DNA from: Ostreococcus mediterraneus
Taxonomy: Eukaryota > Chlorophyta > Mamiellophyceae > Mamiellales > Bathycoccaceae
DNA length: 64,000 nt
Direction of reading: 5' to 3'
Assembly (NCBI GenBank): GCA_012295225.1
Contig: WMKK01000002.1
Coordinates: forward strand, 671,949-735,948
A program made the translations under genes and the position numbers. This document shows, one piece after another, positions 54,161 to 64,000 of the stretch. The notes beneath the pieces are model-generated. The model made no database searches, was not told where the DNA came from, and saw nothing but the letters and a program-made list of their open reading frames with translations. The stretch's first letter is position 1; every line of letters begins with the position of its first letter.

Positions 54161-57100
54161 TTAGACCGCAGCGCCATAGTTTGCGACAATAGCAGATGTT
54201 TTCGCCGGTTGAGCGGCGACGTTGAGCGGCTCCGACGCGTAGGCGTCGTCGTCGCGAGAGCGCGTGAACCGACGGCGGCGGTCGCGCACGAGGAAAACGC
54301 CCAAGACGCACGCGGCGCCGAGGATGAATTCAATGCCCAAAGGCGCTCGTCGAATGGCGTCGAACGCAGCGTTCGTTCGCGATGCGGAAAGCGCCGACGA
54401 CGGTGTCGGTGCGCGACGCTTGGGATGGTTGATTTCAACGCGCGCGCGCCCGACGGCTGCCACGGATGATGTCGAACTGGTGGCACACGAAGAATCGTGC
54501 ACGACGATGAATTCTTTGACTTCGTTTCCGCTCTCATCGCTGATACCAGTGATGGCGACGCGGTACGGACCATCAAGAGCGCAACGTCGTTCACACGCTT
54601 GTTTTGGCGACAGTGTGGCAGACGCGTGCACGAGAGGCATTTCGACCGACCAAAAGCCGGCACCACCCATGGCGTATTTGACGCTGTAGCATTTGATGTC
54701 GAACTCAAGCGCTTCTTCAGGCGTGAGCGCGGTAGGCTCGTACGATTCATCAGGGGCTGCGTTCCCTTCGTCGTCACATTGTAGCTTGGACGTGCGCGTA
54801 ATCGTCACCTTTTGATTTGAGCAGTCGATTGGTTCAGAGAAAGACCACGTGTACTGCTTATCCGCTTTTACGAGTGACTGAGCGATCGGCTTGAACGTGT
54901 CGACAGTGAGCGAAAGTCTTTGCTCCGACACGTACTCGTGCACCGAACTTTCGGCGAGAGTGTGACCACCAAAGCAAAAGTTTTTGACTCGTAACTCGTA
55001 AATGCCATCCTTGAATCCACTGAGGAGCTTTTCGAATTGGTTATTGACGTCCCATTCAAACTTGCATCCCTCGGTGCGAGAATCACCGCAAAGAAGGTTT
55101 TTCTTCTTGTCGTTCTCTTCAGAGTCTTCAGATTTGGCGGTGATCCACTCACCAACACCCACTGGTCGGTACTGCAGGCGTACTAACTTGAGATTTTGAT
55201 TCATAGCCGGAACCACGTCGTCCTTCGGTCCACCAGGCCACAACACCGCCTGGTCGGGGTTGTTCACGGTCAACTTCAACGGATTCGCTGCCGATGGCGA
55301 CACGCTGTACGAGGAGTAATCAGCGATGGTGGTGCCGTCAAATGCGACTTTCGGGCAACGCTGGCTCCACGTCATTTGACGAAGAGGGATAGTGTGACCA
55401 ATCTGTTCGCGATTCAAGTTGATGAGATCACTCTCGCACAAACTCACGACTCGCAACGCCAAGTAGTCGAGTTGACGAGTGGCATCGTTCAAAGGCTTCA
55501 CAGACAATGTAAAGGTTGTCTCGAGCTCACGGCGTTGCACGTTGAGTAAGTCACCATCGATAAATGTCAGCGGTACAATCTCACCGAGGGCCACAAACGA
55601 CTTGCCATTAATCGAGAACTGAACATCGTCGATTTCAGATCCCATCTTTGGCGCCGAGCGTGAAGCTTGCACCGCATTCGCGACGACAGTGTTCACGTCG
55701 TAGCCACGCGCGGCGCCTGTTCCCGCGTCATCCTGGATCTTCTTTACGACAGCCGAATTCTTCGCCACGGTCAATGCTGCAGTTTCGTTAATTACTTTCG
55801 AAATCGTACGACCCGTCGATCCAGGTTCGTCCATCGCCGCGTACGCGGCTGCGATGATTTCGTGCACGGATTGTGTGACGCCATCAACGATGCGTAATCC
55901 AAGGTTTGCAACTTCCTTGTAGGGCGATGCATTGTTCAAAGAAAGGTGAAGCAACGCTCGCTCGCTGGGATTCAGGTACTTGTTCGTAGTCGTAGCGAGG
56001 GATAAAGTGAAGCCGCTTTCTCGGAAAACCGTGAGCGGTTCACCAGGGCACTGACTGCGTCCGCCCTTGGTGATGAAAATTGGCGTGCCGAAACGCGTAT
56101 CCGCCGCGACTTGGACGACAAACTTGTCCCCGACGTGAGGGTCTCCAAGAGAATAGAAAGTCGAAATACTACCGTGCTTGTTCCATGCAAACGAACGATC
56201 GTACGCAATTTCTTTGCCGAAGATCGACTCTCCTTCGGTATCGATTCCACCCAGGGATAAACCAATAGAGACGGCTGTACCAATCAAACCTTCGTTCGTC
56301 ATGGAGAACGAATTCTTGGTTTGACCACCAATGGAAACACTGAGACCGTAGTGAGTATCAGAGACTTTTTCTTCCGATGAGAAAGAGTAATCTACTGAAT
56401 GTCCACCACCGCTGAAAGTCAGCAAGATCGTATCTTTGTTTGGCACGTTCTTGTTCTGACCACGCACGCGCATGCCAGTGTTCGCCTTTGCGCCAGTAAA
56501 AGATGCCACGACACGGTCAGTGACAGGTCGCCCGATGGCCAAGTTATTGTCTTCGCCGTACACTGGAGCGGTCTCTCTCGGAGTGAGCAATTTGAGCGTT
56601 TCGATTTCGTTTTGTTCACAGGCGCCCTTGGCGCAGCTGGAGAAATCTGACACCACGTCGGTAGTGGCGGCAGTAAACATGCCAAACGAATAACTGTCTT
56701 TCTTGTTGTCGGGATCCTTCTTTTGATCACTTGCGGAAAGCACGTCAAAATCATCATCGTAGAAGTTTTCTTCGTATTTTGGCAAACCATCCTTATAGTA
56801 GTTGCGTGGGAACGAAATGTAACTGTAACCAGAACGGTCGTTACTCTTCTTGTCCATTTGGATTTTGGCGTAGAACCACGCGGCTTGCACGATTTTCATC
56901 GCTGTAGACTTGGCGTATTTTTTATTCGCTTCCTTGACTGAATCCATCTTAGAGAATTTCTTTTGTGTGGTGGTGGCGGCGCCAGACCAATTCAATCCTC
57001 CACTTTCTTCTTCATCTTCGCTGCCATCACCATCGATCTTTTCGAAGGTTTCAGAGTCGGCGGCGGTGGATTCGTACAAAGGTTCAAGTTCAGTGGTTGG

Positions 57101-60100
57101 GTCGGCGAAACTTGGGGCTGGACCCAGTTTGCCAACGCCCGGAAGTTCTGGAATCAAGAAGTACGAGGCATCCCACGTGTCGCGAAGTTCACCCATGATA
57201 TCATCCATGGGTTTAAGTAAAGTACCACTAAAATGGTTAATTTGACTTTCATACATGTCATGCATGATGCCACCATCAGATACCGGTTGAGCGATTCGTT
57301 CGAGCTGCGAGTAATCTCTAGACTTGACTCCTCCAGCGCCGATGAGGGTGGACACTGGCGGAGATGACCACTCGAGCGTACGGCGCCACGTGTCAATCTT
57401 CCCGGTGAGGTACTTGGTCCATTCAGTGACAGTCTCATCCTTCGTGCACAACGATACGGCTTGGTTTCCAGACGTGCTTTCACCTTGACACTTGTAGTAC
57501 ATTTCAGAATTATCCGCTGCGACGCCGCCTTCACTGACAACTGAAAGCAAATATTTCAAGTTCGGCACGACTTGCATCTCGATAGACGCGACATTGAAGA
57601 TGTATGAAGTCGGCTTTCGTGGGAGCCACGTGATTTGAGGCGCAACATACAAGCACGGCTTGTCGAGGGTCTTTGCGCTTTTGACGACGTCGAGAACATC
57701 CGAGATGATGTACACGAGCTCGACGCCGCCACCGAGAATGACGTCGCCGGCTCGACCTGGCAGGGCCACGTCTTGACTCGAGCGAATGACTCGGTCGGTC
57801 GTGGTTTCCAAACTCCAACCGTTTTCGTTCGAGCTTCGCATTTCCGTCTTTGGACCAGTCGTTTCGGAATGGAAGTGGCTTATGTGATGGAGCAAGTTGA
57901 TTTCGGTGTCGAGTTTCCCCAACGCCACGTAACCGGCGTTGAAACCGGGACCAATCTTGATATCCAGCGGAGGGGAATCAGTGTCAGATTCGCCTTCCTG
58001 CGTGGAATACGCCATGCGAGAGCCAGCCAAGTCGAATTGAAGACCGATTCGTGACCCAACGTCGAGCTCGGCGTAAGAATCGCCACCCGGAGGGTCGTGA
58101 ACGGTGGTGTACACCAAACCTTCAATCGGCACAGTTGCCCAGTTGACGTCGTCGCTCAAGCCTCCAGAGGAGCGAGGCTTCGAGCCAAGAGGAATGAGCT
58201 CGCGTTTGGCGTGTGCGGTGACGATCTTGAAAGTATCAAAACGCTCAACCGTGAACTCCACAAACCGGCGATGATTACCGGCGAGGTATGGCTTACCAGC
58301 GACAACCTCGGTGCTCGTTTCAAGTTCTTCATTCCAAACGACGAGGCCTGTTTTGGCGTCGACCGTGGCGTCAAAGTCACACAAAGGCGTACCTCCACGA
58401 TTCGGGTGACACTCATTGTCAGGTTCATCAGTGACATCTTGACGGAAGCTCAAAGAAGTGCTCCCAGTCCCTGCTTTCTCGTTCGGCAACGATTTGAAAC
58501 ACTTCTCGATCTTCTTCTCCCCAGTTGTCGAATCCACGTTGATGTGGAGTTCGAAAACCTTCACCTTGAGATCGACGGTAGCTTTGACGGAATCTAAGCC
58601 TTCGTATTCTGTCGCACCAAGGAAGTGGTTCGAATGCAACCCGCCCTTTGTTTCATCGGAATAGTAGCACACTTCATCCTTATCGGCAATCTTGGGGATG
58701 TCGACGATTTCGATGCAAATGTACCCGTGGTACTTGTACCTGATCGTAATCATCTCCCACTCGTCGCGCATGAGCGCCAACCGTTCAAGAGAGTTACGAG
58801 ATCTGAAGAAGCTCACCACATTACCTGCCTCAGTGGCACACCCATCCTTCCAAGGCTCGTTGGCAATCAAATCGCTGATGCCTCCAACGCTTGGTCCTTT
58901 GTCGAGCATGATTGAGTAATCCATCGCCGCAAACGGCCAGACTCTCGAGCTCGGGTCGGACACACCAGTATCGGCACCCCAACCGGCAATTTGCTCGCTT
59001 GTAACGAACACCGAGGAGTGGCAACCATTGATTGGTGTGATCTTGAAAATCGCGCCCTTATAGCGCGCCTCGCACTCACCTTGATACATTCCCAAATCAA
59101 TGTTACCTCTGGTGACGTCGGTGAAAAACACAAGATTTCCATCCTGAACTCGCGTGAGCGTCGTATCAACCTTGCGACCTTTGCAACTGAAGACATCTTC
59201 CGTAGCGCTTTCAATCGTGTCTCCAGCGTAGCAGATGGTGTGTGACTTGTACCTGGCACGAATAGTAAACGTTTTGCCCCGCGCGAGCGCAAACTTGAAC
59301 CATCCACTCTCGTCGGTGGAATACTCCTCCACTGCGCCGTCTTCGGCAATTGCTTCGATAGTCGCGCTGAACAATCCACAGTCAGTAGATTGTGCAACCC
59401 AGTCTTTCGGGAACAAGACTGCACCCTTGACGATAACCGTGGTGTCGTCGGTGAAATCTTTCTCTTCGATGCGCTTGTGCTTGACTTCCAACTTGACACG
59501 ATCCAAAAACGTGTGCTTTGAGAAGAGCTTTTGAACCTCGTCGGCTTCCGTCGGAGTCTGAGGTTTACCCATGCCTTTCGGTTTCGGAGGTTGATTGAAT
59601 CTGTGTATGATGTCCGGGAAGCGTTGTTTGGCTTGCAGACGTACGCGCAAGTTATCACGCGACATGCGATGAAAGATGTCAGCCGATTTCGTCGCAATCG
59701 ACTTGTGATATTGCGTCGCTGACTTGTGCAACGCGAGCGCGTTCGTCCCACTTTTACTCATCAACACTGGAATCGCAATGGTGTGATTTCCATTCTCCTC
59801 ATCATCGATGACGGGAACACTTGTGACGGACAAGTCGCGGCATTCGATGTCTACCGAGCGATTTTCGATGGATTGGTAAAACGCCAACCACCCGGATGAA
59901 TTCGACGGAAGCACCGGCGAGCGCTGACGCATGAGGAGCATCGACTCGCATGATTTGTCCTGTACCTTCGTGTGGCCTTCAGCGTTGAACGTGTTTTTCA
60001 CGTCATCTCCCGTTTGTAACAATTCAAAATCATACATGTATTGAACGTTTCGCGGCGGGTACACGATGACGGGTTCGGCGATCAAATCTTCGTCTAGGAT

Positions 60101-60310
60101 GCGCTTTGCGACGTTTCTGAATTCAGCCGCGTCGAGCGACCCGTCGCCGTCTTCATCGAGCATCTCCCAAACTTCGTCGGTAATGATTGCGTGGCCGCTA
60201 TCCAAAACACCAGAGACGTCTAAAAAGTACGTCGCAAGTTCTTCGCGCGACACGAGTCCGCTTTCATCGAAATCGACCGCCTCGAGCTCTTGAAGAGGCG
60301 GCGGCGGCGA

Positions 60311-60341
<31 letters not shown>

Positions 60342-63300
60342 GGCGGCGGTGGCGGAGACGGCGGTGGTGGTGGTGGTGGCGGAGGAGGTGGCGATGGCGG
60401 CGGAGGAGGAGACGGCGGCGGAGGAGACGGCGGCGGAGGAGATGGCGGCGGAGGAGGAGACGGCGGAGGAGGAGACGGTGGTGGAGGAGAAGGTGGCGGT
60501 GGAGGAGACGGAGGCACAGGAGATGGAGGCGGAGGAGACGGCGGAGGAGGAGACGGCGGAGGCTGGGGGGCCGGGCAACGCCTATCAGGACACCACGCCG
60601 ATCTAGGGATCGGCAAGCGATGCGTACAGAAGCCCCACGAGTTCGCCCGAGGCGGATACCACCATATCCAGTGGAAGCAATACCAATCCGTGTAACTGTA
60701 CATTGGCCGGCTCGGCCAGTAGCACGACGGACACATACGATTTTGCCGAATAGCGGCGTCATTTGTAACCCAAACCGCACCGAGCTTTGCCGTCTGGTTG
60801 CCATCCAAAGACAACTCCCCGTCGGCAGACGATAGATGGCTTGTTTTCAATGGAACATACTTTCCCGTGCTCTTCACGACGAGCAACACATTTTGTGGCT
60901 CACTCTTGGGAATCACGGACGCATTGGTAGTGGTGTTCTTCAGGGAATCGATTAATAGCTCCGTCGTCTGCGGGTTAATCTCCTCCTTGTACGCGCCGAG
61001 ATGCAACATGGCCTTGACGGGAACTTTCCCCGTCGTATCTTTAAGCATCATTTCGTACTCGCCCGCCGCTCCGGTTACGTCAGTGAAAGCGCAACGCGTT
61101 GCAAACCCGTGCGCCTTGACTTCAGTCACCAAGCTGGTGTCGGATGCTTCCACAGTGATGTACTGGCCATGGAATGATTTCACACTCGTACCCGTGCACG
61201 TAAACGTGGCACATGAGTGCTTTTGCGCACTTCCGATAAAGTTGGAACTCTTGTACATGCACTCGTGGCCGAAGTTCTCGGATGTGAGCGGATCAAAGTC
61301 TTGAACAAACGTCGTAATCGACGGTTGCGTCGTTGAACTTCTTTCAAGGCATACTTCGATCGTCACCACGGAGCTCCACGAGCCAAGGTTGACTCGTACG
61401 TACTCGCCGGCGTCGACTATCGAATAGTCTGCGTCAGCGAATCCATTCGTGACGATGTATGCCGTACCCGCCTTCTTAGGATTGGAATGAAACGCCCGTT
61501 TGTAAGCGGCGATATTCTCAGGCTTCGCGTCTTCATCACGAAACGTGTCGCTCGTTGGTTCGTGTTGCAAAAACGTATCAAATTCTGCGCACATGCGCAC
61601 GTTGCGCACTCCTTCAGAAGAAGCTCCTGCCAAAACGCGACCTTGGATCTGAGTCAACCACGGCGTCTTGTATGGTAGTGCAGAAGAAATCAAGAAAGAC
61701 AGCGCGTCGGCGTTTTCAGTTTCGGGATTTTTCGTCGTCACCCGATAGACCCACTCAGAGTTGGGCGTTACCGACGCGTCGCGATCAAGATACGTAATGG
61801 AACTGAATTTCGCGGCGCAGCCTTTCAAGTCTCCTTCAATAAGCACGACCGTGTCGAACTTTGAATCAAGACTGCTCGGTCCGGCTCGTCGACGCTCGAT
61901 TTCGAAAGACTTTTCTTCCCAAGCAGTATCACGGAAAGAAAATAAAACACCCGCCATATCCATGTGCGCTTTGAAATCAATGGCCGTGCCGTCGTAGAAC
62001 ATTGCGCCGGCGCAGGTGTAAGATCCACCCACGACGCCTCTCTTGTTCACAAAGACGCAAACCACTCGGCGATGCGACGGCGTAGCCTGCGCACGATCGG
62101 CGCAGTACTTTCGTCGACCACAGGATTGCGCGCTGATGAATGTTTCTTGGCTCAGCGTACCGGTGTAGACTCGCACGTCGTCGAATTGGTAGCCGGCGCC
62201 ATTATTCGATTTGAATAATACGAGGTTTGGCATTTTCGCGAGAGTGTCTTTAGGCCACTTGATGTTAGTCGCTGTGGCTCCTTGTTGACCCAAAGGATAC
62301 GAAAAGACAGTCATGCCAAGATTGTGGCTGAGAGAAAGTCCAACCAGCATCCACGGCGACTCAGTAGACGTGCCACCAGCGCCAGAGACTGCAAGTTGAA
62401 GAGGCTCGATCTCATTCTGAACTTCGCCGCCTTCAGATTTTGTCGTGTATCTCGCAATGAGTTTCGTCCCGCCGGATAAACGTTCCAAAGTGAGCGTGAG
62501 CTTGTTCTCATATTGATCGTTTTTGCCTTGAAACGTCGCAAGCACAATCTCGTCTTGGCCAGCCTTGTTAAACTGCATCCACGTCATGAAAGCCAAGCCC
62601 GATTCCAACGCGTCACCGTCGTACTTGAAACCTGTTGGAGAACCACGGATGCATTTACCACCTGAACCACCTTCGCATGCGACGATTGACGACTCAATCG
62701 ACTCGCCGGATTCATACGCAAGAGATGGTCGTTTGGTTTGATCCACTGATAGAGCAACGGCAGACAACACTTTTCCATCCACCAGTGTTTGATTGCCGCT
62801 GGCATCCTTGTCAAAGGCAAACTGTGCAACCAACGAAGGTTGAACATCGTCGAATCCACCAGCGACGGGGCGCTTGTCGGTGATTCTAGACAAAGCATAC
62901 CAGGATCTTTGATCAACGTTGAGTACGCTGTAATCATCGGCAGAGAGTTCCGGCTTCGTCACCGTCGGTTCGTGATCCTTAAACAACACGCCGTCGAGAT
63001 ACGCACAGATGGTATCGCCACCCGTGGGAAGATTCTTCGGTGCATATTTCCACGCCACGGTCACAGCACCAGCATCAGCCTTGCACTGCTTTTTGGTTGT
63101 CTCGCGTCCAGAGACAGCCGAAGGATAAACGACATTCTCATACGTCACAGCCTGGGCGTCAGGCTGGACGCAATGTTGAGGCGCCACGCGCGCCTTCATC
63201 AGCTGTCCGAGGGACAGACGAAGCGGCTCAACTTGGTTCCACATCTTCAGAATATACGTGTCCGCACCTTGTTCATTCGCGGCGTTTATGAGTTCATCGA

Positions 63301-64000
63301 ACGTGAGCATACCATCGTTGGGACTAATGTCAAATCTTCGGAAAACAGACTCCTTGACGTCATCAAGTTTCGAGCACGGCGCGCTGATAAAGTCGTCTGC
63401 AGTCAGAAGCAAAAGCTTCGCAAGTTCAGAGTTCTTCGTGGATGTTTGACCCGGTTCACTCAAAGGCATGCGCGCTTCACATCCTCTGACGATGTTGAAA
63501 ACATGCGTGCCAGAAGTCGTAAATAATGCAACGTTTCGATTTTTTGAATCGAGAGTTTTGCACGCGTATGAAAGCGTATACGAACCAGTCTCCAGTTCAG
63601 CGTTTGCAGTAGTCAACAAGATACCATTGCTGCGCTTGACATCTTTAAAGTTGTCGATACGTTTGCACGGAAGATAGTCTGTGCGATAATCAGAACAGCC
63701 AGCGTCGTCCTTTGCAATCGTGACGTCACACATGACCAAATCCTTGGTCGATTTTGTAGACTGCGCGCAAACTTCATCACCACACAGCGCACGCTCGGTC
63801 ACGGAGATCGAAAAGTCGACAATATTAGACGCGACATCCGTAAGTGGATTGCCAATCTTGACGGTAGGAGTGCCAGGGATACGAAAGGTATGGTAGCCAT
63901 TCACGGTGTGAATCAGTTCGTTGTACTGATCCCCTCTCAGCGTGCACCCGTAGTCAATTCGATACTCGCCAGGATCCAACTTTCCACTCGCATCTCTCAA
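54161..64000 (-). CDS. Giant surface protein with EF-hands and Pro/Ser-rich stalk (5' truncated by window edge)
   Basis: A single uninterrupted frame of 3,279 codons; the N-terminus lies beyond 64000. From the visible N-terminal side: Cys-rich beta-type repeats, an EF-hand-like FDISPNDGMLTFDEL (about residue 230), a LamG-like segment (about 390-610), more Cys-rich domains, then a stalk of PPPPSPPPPSPPPP type (about 1140-1230), two tandem EF-hands (VDFDESGLVSREEL and LDEDGDGSLDAAEF), and a long region of extracellular-type domains. One membrane span near the C-terminus (IEFILGAACVLGVFLV, about 54290-54340) is followed by RDRRRRF and a short tail. This fits a type I surface or scale-like glycoprotein. 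No enzyme motif is seen. The absence of introns over 9.8 kb is notable. Confidence 0.8.
60297..60570 (-). repeat. Pro/Ser-rich stalk repeat, strongly G-rich on the plus strand
   Basis: Imperfect repeats of GGCGGCGGAGGAGAC-type units on the plus strand encode SPPPP and SPPPPP motifs on the minus strand. This is the hydroxyproline-rich-glycoprotein pattern of pherophorins and extensins. The G-rich strand has many GG runs that could form quadruplex structures. Confidence 0.9.

Noticed and set aside
60290-60835. Arg/Trp-rich plus-strand frames opposite the Pro-rich stalk
   Set aside because: They are the reverse reading of the Pro/Ser repeats, with no plausible protein.

Overview
The window reads as nuclear DNA of a tiny green alga of the Mamiellales, most likely Ostreococcus. 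The evidence is GC-rich sequence, about 37 genes in 64 kb, intergenic gaps often under 200 bp, mostly intron-free genes, arginine- and alanine-rich plastid presequences, and a full set of plant-type genes (starch branching enzyme, glucan dikinase, NDC1, ABC1 kinase, type II H+-pyrophosphatase, HIR protein). One N at 28020 marks a draft assembly. I see no virus-like element, transposon, CRISPR array, tRNA or rRNA.

Layout. 1-7.4 kb: the 3' end of a Cys-rich protein gene, an ankyrin/TPR protein, the PP4 phosphatase catalytic subunit, an O-methyltransferase, a small conserved protein, the GPI-transamidase subunit PIG-U, and a Cys-rich membrane protein whose frame is interrupted by one TGA (candidate selenoprotein). 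7.6-19.8 kb: plastid ABC1 kinase, EHD-like GTPase, PRA1, NAT9-like acetyltransferase, small membrane protein, NudC/CS-domain protein, single-pass membrane protein, POP5, type II H+-pyrophosphatase and HIR/SPFH protein. 20-31.3 kb: a plastid protein of unknown role, an RFWD3-like RING protein with a perfect tandem duplication, a small basic protein, the VPS72/YL1 chromatin subunit, a RIX1/PELP1-like ribosome biogenesis factor, tubulin cofactor A (two exons), an IQ-motif TPT-family transporter and a MAP kinase kinase. 31.4-41 kb: a helical-repeat protein ending in SKL, a small protein, NDC1, a NIPA Mg2+ transporter, a C3HC3H zinc-finger protein, a plastid two-motif aspartyl protease and glycerol-3-phosphate dehydrogenase. 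41-54 kb: starch branching enzyme, a Ctr copper transporter with a large ectodomain, ornithine decarboxylase, ROMO1/Mgr2, riboflavin deaminase, an LZIC-like protein and a glucan water dikinase. 54.1-64 kb: one uninterrupted frame of more than 3,270 codons for a giant surface protein with EF-hands and a Pro/Ser-rich stalk; it runs off the right edge.

Most genes are unrelated housekeeping loci. Two starch enzymes (branching enzyme and glucan dikinase) lie within 10 kb of each other, but nothing shows co-regulation. Where introns can be inferred they are short, sit near the 5' end, use GT(A/G)CG donors and carry a CTGAC branch motif about 26-45 nt before the acceptor. Several 3' ends carry TGTAA, the usual green-algal polyadenylation signal.
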